From Prostheceraeus crozeri (Eukaryota; Platyhelminthes; Polycladida; Euryleptidae), in assembly GCA_907163375.1 (NCBI GenBank), contig CAJQUW010005549.1, positions 1-64,000 on the forward strand: 64,000 bases of DNA, written 5' to 3'. The notes under the pieces are model-generated. The model was not told the DNA's origin. It was given only the letters and a program-made list of their open reading frames with translations, and searched no databases. This document shows positions 47,296 to 56,000 of the stretch, piece after piece. Numbering within the stretch: position 1 is the first letter of the stretch; every line of letters begins with the position of its first letter. The translations under genes and the position numbers were made by a program.

Positions 47296-48049
47296 TCAAT
47301 TAAAAACAGGTGAAATGGTTCTTAATTATTATTAAGATTAGAGCATTATGATAAATTAAGAAGACGCAATTATTACTTAGACATTCTTCTTTATTGTATG
47401 CTCAACATTATTTAAAGTACTAATTGTGTGAACTAGAAGATCATTGTAACTCATAAACTCAAAATTATTCAATGAACCCGTACACTGCCTGATAATTGAA
47501 GAGAGAGAGAGAGAGATTGAAGAGAGAGAAACATCTAGCAGCTTTCCCCTAAAATTATGTTGAACAGCGCAATCATTTGTCATTTCAATTTACCCATCGG
47601 TAAACTTTTGACATTTCAACTTACGCGTGCGTAAAGTTTTGACATTTCAATTTACCCCTACGTAAATTATTTTCAGAATCTGTTTTCAAAATCTATTTTC
47701 AAAATCCATTTGTAAAGTCTGTTTTCAAATTCAGTTTTAGAAAATCGACTTGCAAAATTCATTTAGCGTTTCCTGTTTCCAGATGAATAGGTTAAAACAC
47801 ATACGGGCAGCAATAAAAAGCAATTCTTCTTGTGAGTTGAGAACACATGCGGGTGTGGTGATAATAAAAAAGCAATTTTTATTGTGAATTTAGAACGCAT
47901 AAGGGCAACGCCGATATGCAAGATAGTTGTTATAGCAATTTTAAACAATCACTTAAACAATGAAACACATTAACGAATGAAGTTCTTCTCTCAAGGAGTA
48001 TTAGATAGTTAGTTTATTTTAATTCATCTCATTCATTTCTATCATTCAT
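47296..48049. other. Polinton left non-coding region with short tandem repeats
   Basis: Three 31-bp tandem units start at 47581, 47612 and 47643, each with CATTTCAA and a small stem such as TTACGCGTGCGTAA. They are followed by 16-bp units of GTTTTCAAAATCT type (about 47680-47760) and by imperfect repeats of about 55 bp near 47790-47910. No gene is seen. Confidence 0.5.
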
Positions 48050-48472
48050 GATGAGTAAACATTTGGGTGATCGTATTGAAGCGACAAAAGGACAAATCGC
48101 AAAAAAGTGTGCCTGATCAACGAATTTGTGAAGAAGAATCATTTCATAAATACTGTGGAACTACAAAAAAGTTTGGAAAACATTAGTGATATTGATTTTG
48201 ATGATTTCTTGACGTCGTGTGAAATATCACAGCGAATTTTAAACGAAGTTAAAGGCGCTGCTGCATTAGAACGTAAGCGAAGAACTTTACAAAATCAATA
48301 TATTGTGAAACGTGAAACGGCGAGAATGAAGCGTTCTTTTGATGAACAACTTGAGATGGATTATTATAATAAGACAATGAAAACAAGTCAAATAGTTTTA
48401 AATCTACAACCGGGGACATCATCAACTCAAGATGAAGAGACATCACAATTGCAAGCCATTCAAGACAAATGA
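48050..48472 (+). CDS. Young Polinton: small unknown gene
   Basis: A charged, helix-rich reading region of about 120 residues: VELQKSLENISDIDFDDFL, then a basic heptad stretch (ALERKRRTLQNQYIVKRET), and a serine/threonine-rich tail. It precedes the protease on the same strand by about 240 bp. No family recognised and no counterpart seen in the old copy. Whether it is whole is unclear. Confidence 0.4.
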
Positions 48473-48710
48473 TTTTGTGGACAACTACATCTGAAAAGCA
48501 AGCAAGCAGTGATTCAAGAACTATCTAAAACTCAGTCTTTTTCTAATTCATTTTGAGAAGTTCATGAAGAAAATGGAAATATGTAAAACAATATAGATTA
48601 GAATAATTATAATATAATCATTTCAAAATCGAATAAGTAGTAAGGAAAGCCATCATTTGAGAACAGTTTTTTAAATCTAGGGGACCCTATAAGAAATTTT
48701 TTATTATAAA

Positions 48711-49163
48711 ATGAGCAACATAAATGAGTTTTTGAAATTATATGGAACACAAACGACAACGAATTTCGATTTAAAGAAAATCGCAAATCAATTGGGAATA
48801 AAGAATTTTCATGTTCTAATGAGAGGTGAATTACAATTCCTAAAAAATAGGCCAACAGGAACCTTCAGTTCCCGGAACAAAGTTCAAACTGTAAATTTCA
48901 TAACAAATCTTCATACGTCAGATGAAAAAGGTGTACATTGGTCAGCAGGCGTTAAAAATCATCAGCAGAACTATTATTTTGATTCATACGGTTTGCCCCC
49001 TACAAATGAAGTAAAAGAATTACTTGGAACGGGAACATACAATACGTTTCAAATTCAAACACCAGGCACTACCTATTGTGGACAATTATGTTTATACGTT
49101 ATGTACAAATTACAAAAAGGAGTACCATTTCTAGATATAATGTTAGAGTTAAACAATCTATAA
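48711..49163 (+). CDS. Young Polinton: adenain-like cysteine protease
   Basis: A 150-residue Ulp1/adenain-fold protease, expected to mature virion proteins. The catalytic order is visible: His76 in GVHWSAG, Asp91 in YYFDSYG, Gln116 as oxyanion candidate, and Cys123 in TYCGQLCLYVM, as in adenovirus protease (CGxxC). The length is short but normal for Polinton proteases. It starts at ATG 48711 after TTATAAA and looks whole. It converges on the integrase gene, with a small AGC-GAA-GCT hairpin between the two stops. Possible substrates carry LXGXG/IXGXG sites (integrase frame and pVI-like protein). Confidence 0.85.
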   Translation: MSNINEFLKLYGTQTTTNFDLKKIANQLGIKNFHVLMRGELQFLKNRPTGTFSSRNKVQTVNFITNLHTSDEKGVHWSAGVKNHQQNYYFDSYGLPPTNEVKELLGTGTYNTFQIQTPGTTYCGQLCLYVMYKLQKGVPFLDIMLELNNL

Positions 49164-49174
49164 TTCAAGCGAAG

Positions 49175-50487
49175 CTAAAGCTCTGTTTTCTGTAATTCAT
49201 TTTGATAAAATCGGCCTCTGATATCTTCATCATCTAAATCTTTGATTTCGTAAGTAATCGGATAACTTTGATTTATTTTAGAAACTTCAAATATTTCTTT
49301 AGTCCAGTATCCGACGAAGCCTTTTTCAAATTTATTCTTATATTTAAATATTCTAACTCTATCTCCAATTTTAAATTTCGGCTTAAGTTTCTGCAAATTC
49401 GGATTACTCTCATTCGAATAATTATTCTCGAATATTTTTTTCTTATCAAATCAGGGTCGTCAGAAGCATTCTTTGGAGTTTCTTCAATACCAGAATGAAC
49501 TTTATTATTGTACTCTTCTACAACTCCTGGTAATATCTTCAACCATTTCTGATTTCTTTGCTCAGTAAATTTCTTGAATAATTTATTTTTTAACGTCCGA
49601 TTGAATCTTTCTATCACTACGGCCTTCCCTGCATTTTCAGTTGAATAAACTGAGCCTTGGCGATGACTTTCGTCTGTTTCAAATAATGGCTGAACGTTTC
49701 GGTTATAAAATTCCGACCCTTTATCAACAAACAATTTTTTTGGCTTTCTCTTACTTTCTTTAAAGATTTCTTCAAACGCATATTTAACTGATAGACCACT
49801 TTTATTTTTTAAAGGCTTTACCCAAGCGTATCGTGTATATAAATCTATAACGGTCAATGCGTATTTATAATCTTTTTCATTCGGCATATGAATAAGATCA
49901 GCACTCCAAATATCATCTTTATTAAATACTTTTACTTTCAATAAATATTTAGGCCTTCTATATTCCTTGTGAATTTTGGACGCGTAGGTTCGAGCGTTGC
50001 TCTCAGACAACTTTGCTGTCGTTTCATTTAAACCCTGACCGAATAATATTTTAGCTTGTAAAGCTTTCTTAACAAACATTCTTTCAATTTTTTCTCTAAA
50101 TGTTGGATTTTGAATACTATCTAATTCTTGAATCATCTTCTTATCAGCTGCATGTCGAGAACTTAGATCATGATTTCGATAAGCCAAATCATGCCTGTAA
50201 GCTGCGGCATCTACTCTATTTATTGGTTCTTCACCTGGTTTCGGATTATTATTCTCATCTAGTCTTATATCTAATCGAGTTCCTGGACCGGTATATGAAT
50301 GACCAGGAAGATGTTTTTCTTTCGAATATTTACTCCAAATAAATCCAGGAAAGTTTTCTAATGTTTTTTGTATGTCACCTCCAATATGCTGACAATTTGA
50401 GTTTTTATTTTTGTTTAATAGATAATTTAATAAATCTAAATTAAAAATTTTTAATTTAATTAAATTTTCGGAATTTGTAGAATTCAT
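49175..50487 (-). CDS. Young Polinton: PLA2-like domain in frame with retroviral-type integrase
   Basis: Integrase inserts the element DNA; the PLA2-like part resembles the membrane-piercing domain of parvovirus VP1. Residues about 55-115 show the PLA2 pattern: Ca-loop YTGPGTRLD, EPINRVDAAA and catalytic YRHDLAY with a following RHAADKKMI. After LFGQG (148-152), an adenain-type cleavage motif, comes an rve integrase core with Asp197 (SADLIHM), Asp255 (FVDKGSEF) and Glu293 (VVIERFNRTLK). A chromo/SH3-like basic tail (KIGDRVRIFKYKNKFEKGF) ends at 49175. Starts at ATG 50487 after CTTTTAAA. The integrase frame is not entirely whole. The same order is kept in the old copy. Confidence 0.85.
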
Positions 50488-50533
50488 TTTAAAAGATAAA
50501 ATAAAAGTTTTACCGGATAGAACTTTGTTCAGA

Positions 50534-50573
50534 GGCTTTAGCCGATCGTACCAAAGGTCCTAAGGTTATTACC
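50534..50573. repeat. GC hairpin cluster at a gene 3' end
   Basis: Three stems in a row: GGCTTTAGCC, ACC-AAA-GGT and GGT-TATT-ACC. The last overlaps the stop codon of the small hydrophobic gene (50569-50571). Candidate transcript-end signal. Confidence 0.6.
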
Positions 50574-51047
50574 GAATCATACTACGACTTAGATATATTC
50601 CAGAACCATCTTTAGTTTCTTTAATTTCAATTAAATCATCAACATTGTGGAGAATATTTTTAAGAACTCGTTTTCCTTCATCAACTAATTTTAATTTACT
50701 AATAAAATTATCTACTATTCCGTCACCCCTAGCAACTTTCTCTAACTCTCTATTATGACGTTTTTGTTCTTCTAATGCTGCCTTCTCTGATTTATTTTTA
50801 TTTACTGCTTGGACAATACCAGCTGTCCCACCTGCAACACTTCCTGCAGCTGCTATGCCACCTATTATTAATGGAATTAATGGGAGAATCCCGCCATTCT
50901 TTTTTCTTGTAATTGAATATTCTCTATCATTGGTTTACTTATGTAATACTTTTTTTTGTTAATCGTAATAGTTTTAGGGGTATTTTTGTCAACAATATTA
51001 CGTAATTTTAATTCAAGAGTTTTATTATTACTTTTTGCTTGCGACAT
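50569..51047 (-). CDS. Young Polinton: small hydrophobic (core/pX-like) protein
   Basis: The gene region runs from ATG 51047 (after TTTATTAAAA) to the stop at 50569. It has a basic N-terminal part (KKYYISKPMIENIQ), then a long hydrophobic, glycine-rich segment (LPLIPLIIGGIAAAG), then a charged helix (NKNKSEKAALEEQKRH) and ARGDG. A single membrane-active segment followed by a basic helix recalls adenovirus minor core/cement proteins, but no firm homology is claimed. Conserved in the old copy (35284-35740). Not entirely whole. Confidence 0.5.
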
Positions 51048-51074
51048 TTTTAATAAAAAAATTTTAAGTTACGA

Positions 51075-51260
51075 AAATTTTAAGTTAAGAATTTTGATCT
51101 ATTCTAGTTATGAATAAATTTTAAATTAGGAATTTTGATCTATTCTAGTCAAGAATAAATTTTAAGTTAGGAATTTTAAATCTATTCTAGTTACGAAAAA
51201 TTTTTAAGTTAAGAATTTTTAATCTATTCTAGTTACAAAAAAATTTTATTACTAATTACT
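51075..51260. repeat. Minisatellite of about 42-bp units
   Basis: Four units with GATCTATTCTAGTT at 51096, 51137, about 51180 and 51222, AT-rich, between the major capsid gene and the small hydrophobic gene. Confidence 0.75.
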
Positions 51261-51309
51261 AAAAAAAATTTTAAGTTATGAAAAAAATTAATTAATCGAC
51301 GAAGTCTTG

Positions 51310-51350
51310 GGCTTTAGCCTATCAGACCAAAGGTCCTCAGGTTATTAACC
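51310..51350. repeat. GC hairpin cluster at the major capsid 3' end
   Basis: GGCTTTAGCC (51310-51319), GACC-AAA-GGTC (51325-51335) and GGTTATTAACC (51340-51350). The last contains the stop codon of the major capsid gene. Same arrangement as at 50534-50573. Confidence 0.65.
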
Positions 51351-52679
51351 GATCCTAACCATCTTTCCATTAAGAATTTCAATAGAATATTTTACATCTT
51401 CCAGCAATAAACCATAAGCCATCAATGAAGTTGTGGAATCTTTCTTTTCAATATTAATTGTTACATCACAACCAGTCTTGATAATATCTTCAGATTGTGC
51501 ACTTAAATCGAAACAGAAAACAGGATATAAATGTCTCCAATCTCCAGGAGTTAATTGTGGTTCAACTCCAAATTCTATACAAAGATTTCGATAGGAATCA
51601 TATCCTTCCATAAATTGATTATTGGTATCATCGAATCTTAATGGATCAATTGGATAACGGGTTTGATTTAATGAAACTTGTAAACTTCGAATTGTATTAA
51701 TATGAAAAAGATTGTTGTTCTTATCAAAACTTGGAGAATTATTTCTTTGAAATGTTAGTAATAAATATCTTGGAGTATTCGCAGTTCTAGTAAAATGTCA
51801 GTTAAATCTTTGTTCGGAAAAAGTTACTGAACTAGCAGTACGCTTTAGAAAATTTACTGGAATTGGTTTGTTAGTATTTAATCTTTTTGCAATAGCTGTT
51901 TCAATCTCTAAACTAGGAGTAATATGCTTAATCCACCATTCAAGTCTATCAATTTTTAAATATGCTTTTTTTCCATTCTTACCAAAAAAGATTAATTCAT
52001 TATTTGCTGTACGATGAATTATTAATTTAAATTTTAATTGATATGATATTTTATCATAATCTAAATATCCGAATAATGGAGACAATGACCAATTAACTGT
52101 CTGTTTACTTTTCTTGTTAAATTCACGTCTTTCTTTATATGCACTATTGTTTGTTTTATTTAAATGTTTTGCAATATTTTCTACATCTTTCGCAATTCCT
52201 GCTGCATCTGTTCCAGCGTGAGTTAAATCATCAACAATTATACCATCATTAGTATCAGGAAACCAACCTTCGATTTCATACTTTTTATTATTTTCACCAA
52301 TTGTTACAAATCTAAGCATTGTATCAATTACACCTGGAGAATCACTTATTGTTTCTATATTTTGAGTTGCAACATCTAAACGCATTTGTGTAAATAAACT
52401 TGGAAAAAAATTATTCTCTAATGCAATATTATCGGTTTCTGGTAATGGTGTTGTAAAATTAGCATCACTATATAAAGAATATTCACAATGTAAAAACGAA
52501 TCAGGTAAATATATATAACTCTGCTGATTATCAACTTCATAAATTAAATCACCTCCAGTATTTACTCTACTGGAAGATCCGGGATTCATAGCAATTCTTA
52601 TATAGTCATTCTTTTTTTGATTATTACTGACGAACGGAGGATCGTCTAATCTAAATTTATTTTCGATAAGCGAAGACAT
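51345..52679 (-). CDS. Young Polinton: major capsid protein (double jelly-roll)
   Basis: The main shell protein. I chose ATG 52679 (MSSLIENKFRLDDPP) because it follows TTTTTTATAAAA like other starts here. Family features: NTGGDLIYEVDN, YLPDSFLHCEYSLYSD, NNFFPSLFTQMRLDV, DRLEWWIKHITPSLEIE, SVTFSEQRFNWNF and the C-terminal HLYPVFCFDLSAQSEDI. The total of about 440 residues fits small double jelly-roll capsid proteins of Polintons and adintoviruses. It follows the pVI-like gene on the same strand and is followed by a GC hairpin cluster. Not entirely whole. Confidence 0.85.
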
Positions 52680-52773
52680 TTTTATAAAAAATAATTTGAC
52701 TTTTTTGTTTTTCTCATACACAGAAAAAATTTTTACTAAAAAAATTACTAAAAAATTTTACTAAAATTATATT

Positions 52774-53274
52774 TTAGAATTTTGCTAGACCAGCTCCGCT
52801 GCTCACGCCATTACCTCTTATTTCTTCAATTGAACGTTTTATGGCTACGCCTGTTTTCTTCCCCTTTTTACTATCAGACGGAGCTCCGCTCCTCAAGGTT
52901 TCCCCAACAGCTATGTTAGCAATTTTGTTTTTTGTTTCCTCTGAAAGTTTTTTTAAATTTTTTAGTTCTTCGGAATCATTCCTAAGTTTACGAATAGCTT
53001 CTAGTTGTTTTAATTCGTTTTGAGAGTTGACATCATTTGATATTGCACTAGCTGTACTACCAATAGCAGCTGCTCCTTTTGCAGCAGATGTAATCAAATC
53101 TTTATTATTTTTAATTAAGTTAACGATACTTCCAATACCAGAGAAGATACCAGCCCCTTCCGTGTGAACTGTTTCTCTATTATCATAATGATAAACAGGA
53201 TTCATACGTGGTTCATGAGCAATTCTTTGATTTGAAGCAAATTGTTTAAGATTGTGTTTATAAATTATAGGCAT
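52774..53274 (-). CDS. Young Polinton: pVI-like membrane-lytic/cement protein
   Basis: A 166-residue protein starting at ATG 53274 after CCTAAAAA. Residues about 40-80 are an amphipathic, glycine/alanine-rich region (GAGIFSGIGSIVNLI, ITSAAKGAAAIGSTASAI) like the lytic helix of adenovirus pVI; a charged coiled coil follows. Near the end EIRGN/GV fits the adenain consensus (M/I/L)XGX-G, and cleavage would free an 11-residue tail GVSSGAGLAKF, the same length as the adenovirus pVI cofactor peptide, though lacking its cysteine and basic residues. Two GC hairpins lie in frame inside the gene (52791-52801, 52880-52892). It looks whole. The role is inferred from position, helix and cleavage site. Confidence 0.6.
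   Translation of the reverse strand: MPIIYKHNLKQFASNQRIAHEPRMNPVYHYDNRETVHTEGAGIFSGIGSIVNLIKNNKDLITSAAKGAAAIGSTASAISNDVNSQNELKQLEAIRKLRNDSEELKNLKKLSEETKNKIANIAVGETLRSGAPSDSKKGKKTGVAIKRSIEEIRGNGVSSGAGLAKF
52880..52892. repeat. GC three-base-loop hairpin inside the pVI-like gene
   Basis: GGAGC-TCC-GCTCC, a perfect stem, coding RSGAPS in frame; a smaller one, CAGC-TCC-GCTG, is at 52791-52801. In the old copy the tail reads EEIRGNGLAKLQ without the matching insert. Confidence 0.6.
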
Positions 53275-53318
53275 TTTTTAGGATTAAATTTGACTTTTGG
53301 GAAAAAATATTTACGATC

Positions 53319-53376
53319 GGCTAAAGCCTCGAGGAGCTTCGCTCCGATTGGTTAGTAACCTGAGGACCTTTGGTCC
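53319..53376. repeat. GC hairpin cluster after the fibre-like gene
   Basis: Four stems in 58 bp: GGCTAAAGCC, GGAGC-TTC-GCTCC, GGTTAGTAACC and GGACC-TTT-GGTCC. It is the most complete cluster and lies between the fibre-like and pVI-like genes. Confidence 0.7.
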
Positions 53377-53394
53377 GTTTAATATTTGCGCTAA

Positions 53395-53465
53395 GATTTA
53401 CGTTTATGATCAAGATTTACGTTTATGACCAAGATTTACGTTTATGATCAAGATTTACGTTTGTG
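53395..53465. repeat. 19-bp tandem repeat, four copies
   Basis: AAGATTTACGTTTATGATC repeated; the last unit runs into the stop and final codons of the fibre-like gene. Confidence 0.85.
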
Positions 53466-54332
53466 AATGGACAACAACTTCGAGATAACTTTATTAATTG
53501 CCTGTTGCACTTTATCTATTGCGTCAAGCAGCGTGTGATGTACTTTAATTTCTCTTCTATTAACTTGCATTTTCTGCTGATTAATCTTCAACGCCGCTTT
53601 AAGAGCATTCAATTTAACTTTAAGAACATCTAATTGTCTTTTAACAGCATCTAACTGTTCTTTATTTTCTTTAGAGTTTTCTTGTAAATTTTTCTTTAAT
53701 TCATTTTCTAGATTGATTTTAAGATTTTTCATTTCATCAACTTTTTGATTAAGTGAGTTTACTTCATTTATTATTCTATTCATCTTTTTCATTTGTTGAG
53801 TAATTTTAGAACTTAATTCATCAACACTTTTTTGGAATGTAGTTTGTAACTGCTTTAAATTTTTTTTAATTCTTTCAGGTAGTTTTTCTATTTCATCTTC
53901 TAATTGTTCTTTCAATAATTTTATCTGATGTTTATTTTTAATGACTGCAGATTTCAAATTTAAAGAAAGTAATATTAAAATTTTTGATTGTTCTGAAATC
54001 TTTTTAAAAAGTTTTGCTATATCTGCTTCTAGCTCTCTATCCTTTTTATCAAGTTTTAATTTTTCGTTTAATGATTTGTCATTAAGTTTAAGCAACTTTA
54101 ATTCGTTCATCAGTGGAACCAAAACATCGTTTATATATTTTTCTTTTAAGTCATTGATTTGTGTATCAACATATTGTTTATTTGTTAACTCTGTATTTTG
54201 TTGCGGAAGAATAGAAAGATGCAATGGACCAGATAAAACGTCTCCAGTTTTCATGATATAATTTTCTATCTCTATTTCTAATTCACGATTATTCGGGATA
54301 TATGCACCTCCACCAACATTTGGTAACATCAT
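53448..54332 (-). CDS. Young Polinton: fibre-like long coiled-coil protein
   Basis: A 294-residue protein from ATG 54332 after GTTAAAAA. The N-terminal part (residues 30-56) reads GDVLSGPLHLS...LTNKQYVD, the motif pair known at the base of phage tail-fibre and appendage proteins. From about residue 60 to the end it is almost one continuous heptad coiled coil rich in K, E, L and N. An elongated trimeric spike or fibre is plausible; a scaffolding role is the alternative. The block is preserved in the old copy. Looks whole. It is divergent from the clamp-like genes that start at 54379. Confidence 0.55.
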   Translation of the reverse strand: MMLPNVGGGAYIPNNRELEIEIENYIMKTGDVLSGPLHLSILPQQNTELTNKQYVDTQINDLKEKYINDVLVPLMNELKLLKLNDKSLNEKLKLDKKDRELEADIAKLFKKISEQSKILILLSLNLKSAVIKNKHQIKLLKEQLEDEIEKLPERIKKNLKQLQTTFQKSVDELSSKITQQMKKMNRIINEVNSLNQKVDEMKNLKINLENELKKNLQENSKENKEQLDAVKRQLDVLKVKLNALKAALKINQQKMQVNRREIKVHHTLLDAIDKVQQAINKVISKLLSIHKRKS

Positions 54333-54378
54333 TTTTTAACAATAAAAAAATAAAATTTTTTCTAATAAAAATAAAAAA

Positions 54379-55023
54379 ATGGAAACCCCAAATTTAAAAA
54401 AATTATATTCGCCCGCATCATCCTGTTCTTCTTATTCGACGAGATCAACGGGATTTGATAATAAATGTTTTGATAATAATAATAATCCATGTATAGATGT
54501 TAATCTTTTGTTTCAATTACAAGCCGAAATATTTAGAGAACAGACTAAAGGTTTACCTTCTATAGAAACTAATTATTGCATTTTCTCAGGTGATCCATTT
54601 ATTAAATTTATGGAGATTGTTAGTAAATATAATGATGTAGCTTATGTGGAATTAAATAAAGAAAATATGGTTATAATAGGACATAATAATGTTTACGGAT
54701 TCATTAGAGCAGTTTTACCGATTAGTAATACTGAGTGGATAGAAACTAAAATTATCAATTATATCAATATTAAAGAATTAGTTAAAAAATTAAAATCTTT
54801 TTCGAAAGAAAAAATTAGATTATTTGTTGATGAACAAAATCAATATAACATTCATATCGAGAGTAAAAAACATAACGAAGAATTATTATGTCAAGTATAT
54901 TATAGAGATACAATTTATAAACAAGAAACATTAGAAATGCCCCAAAGATATGATGATGATACATATATAGGATTATATTCAAACTTAAATATTAATTTGT
55001 TAAAATCTTACATAAATGGCTGA
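54379..55023 (+). CDS. Young Polinton: clamp-like protein, N-terminal (PCNA domain I-like)
   Basis: A 214-residue frame from ATG 54379. After a low-complexity start, residues about 67-185 follow the PCNA N-terminal domain order: PFIKFMEIVSKYNDVAYVEL, MVIIGHNNVYGFIRAVLP, then IINYINIKELVKKLKSF (the INL-L-KILK helix of clamps), KEKIRLFVDEQNQYNIHI and LLCQVYYRD. The tail LEMPQRYDDDTYIGLYSNL, ending INLLKSYI, resembles the interdomain connector and the start of domain II. Its role would be DNA polymerase processivity. It sits beside PolB, on the opposite strand. I found no counterpart in the old copy. Identity is by eye only. Confidence 0.45.
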   Translation: METPNLKKLYSPASSCSSYSTRSTGFDNKCFDNNNNPCIDVNLLFQLQAEIFREQTKGLPSIETNYCIFSGDPFIKFMEIVSKYNDVAYVELNKENMVIIGHNNVYGFIRAVLPISNTEWIETKIINYINIKELVKKLKSFSKEKIRLFVDEQNQYNIHIESKKHNEELLCQVYYRDTIYKQETLEMPQRYDDDTYIGLYSNLNINLLKSYING

Positions 55024-55044
55024 GCTCAACAAGAGAAAATTTAT

Positions 55045-55770
55045 ATGTGGACTACACCTTATACTATTAACAATGTCCATACTCATAATCATAATAAACG
55101 AACCGAAGGTTCTAGGGCTTTGCCCGATCTTAAAGAATCTTATGATAATAATGATGATAATAATATAGATGATAATAATATAGATGATGATAATATAGAT
55201 GATGATAACATAGACGATGATTCTGAAACATCTGAAAAAGGTGTAGATGGTAACAAAGATTATAAAAAGATTAGTAATTATAAAAATTTAAGTGAAGAAA
55301 AATTTATATCTCATACTGATGTACATGATATTAATACTACATATAATCAAAATTTATCTAAATTTCATTTTCTTACAATTGAAAATAATAATGATGGTAT
55401 AGTTGAAGATACTGTTAGACAACTATGTGTCGGGTCTACAAAATTCAAATTAGGATTTACATCTAATCAATTTAAAATTTTATCATCTTTAATAAAAACT
55501 AAAAGTGATTCAGATTATAGTGGTGTTATTAAATTTTCCAAAAGAGATCAAAGACCAATATTTTTCTCTATTATATTATTATCAGATAAAAGATGTAATT
55601 TAGAGTTAGATATTCCAATAAGAGAATGGTATCCTATCAGGGAATGGCATCCTATACCAAAAAGTGTAATTTATGATGATGAAGAATCAATTGATGATGA
55701 TGAAGAATCAATAGTTAGTGAAAATAAATTTAAATTATCTTTTGATAAAACATTATATGATGAAACTTAA
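55045..55770 (+). CDS. Young Polinton: clamp-like protein, C-terminal (PCNA domain II-like)
   Basis: A 241-residue frame 21 bp after the previous one. Residues about 27-60 are an (NID)n-type acidic repeat from an 18-bp minisatellite (55145-55215). Residues about 115-200 (KFKLGFTSNQFKILSSLI, SGVIKFSKRDQRPIFFSI, CNLELDIPI) resemble the C-terminal half of sliding clamps, where PCNA has an FxxA helix then SxxVxLxMxxDxPLxxxY. The acidic C-terminal tail is unusual for PCNA. Two GC hairpins (55100-55125) lie in the first codons, so the true start may be further down. Confidence is moderate to low. Confidence 0.35.
   Translation: MWTTPYTINNVHTHNHNKRTEGSRALPDLKESYDNNDDNNIDDNNIDDDNIDDDNIDDDSETSEKGVDGNKDYKKISNYKNLSEEKFISHTDVHDINTTYNQNLSKFHFLTIENNNDGIVEDTVRQLCVGSTKFKLGFTSNQFKILSSLIKTKSDSDYSGVIKFSKRDQRPIFFSIILLSDKRCNLELDIPIREWYPIREWHPIPKSVIYDDEESIDDDEESIVSENKFKLSFDKTLYDET
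55100..55125. repeat. GC three-base-loop hairpin pair
   Basis: GAACC-GAA-GGTTC (55100-55112) and GGGC-TTT-GCCC (55115-55125), 77 bp after the stop of the first clamp-like frame. Confidence 0.65.
55145..55215. repeat. 18-bp repeat coding an acidic NID-type array
   Basis: GATGATAATATAGATGAT units repeated about four times within the second clamp-like frame. Confidence 0.8.
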
Positions 55771-55823
55771 TATGATAAAACTTAATAGAAAATACCAAAA
55801 TATTCGATAAATATATTTTCATA

Positions 55824-55992
55824 TGTAATAAAATTTTTAGATGTAATAAGTTTTTAGATGTAATAAATTTTTTTAATGTAATAAATTTTTTAGATGTTAT
55901 AAATTTTTTAGATGTTATAAATTTTTTAGATGTTATAAATTTTTTAGATGTTATAAAATTTTTAGATGTTATAAAATTTTTAGATGTAATAA
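55824..55992. repeat. 18-bp minisatellite, about nine copies
   Basis: TTTTTTAGATGTTATAAA units between the convergent ends of the clamp-like frames and PolB. Confidence 0.9.
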
Positions 55993-56000
55993 AAAAATTA

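Noticed and set aside
53941-54261. Serine-rich plus-strand frame
   Set aside because: It is the complement of the fibre-like coiled-coil gene.
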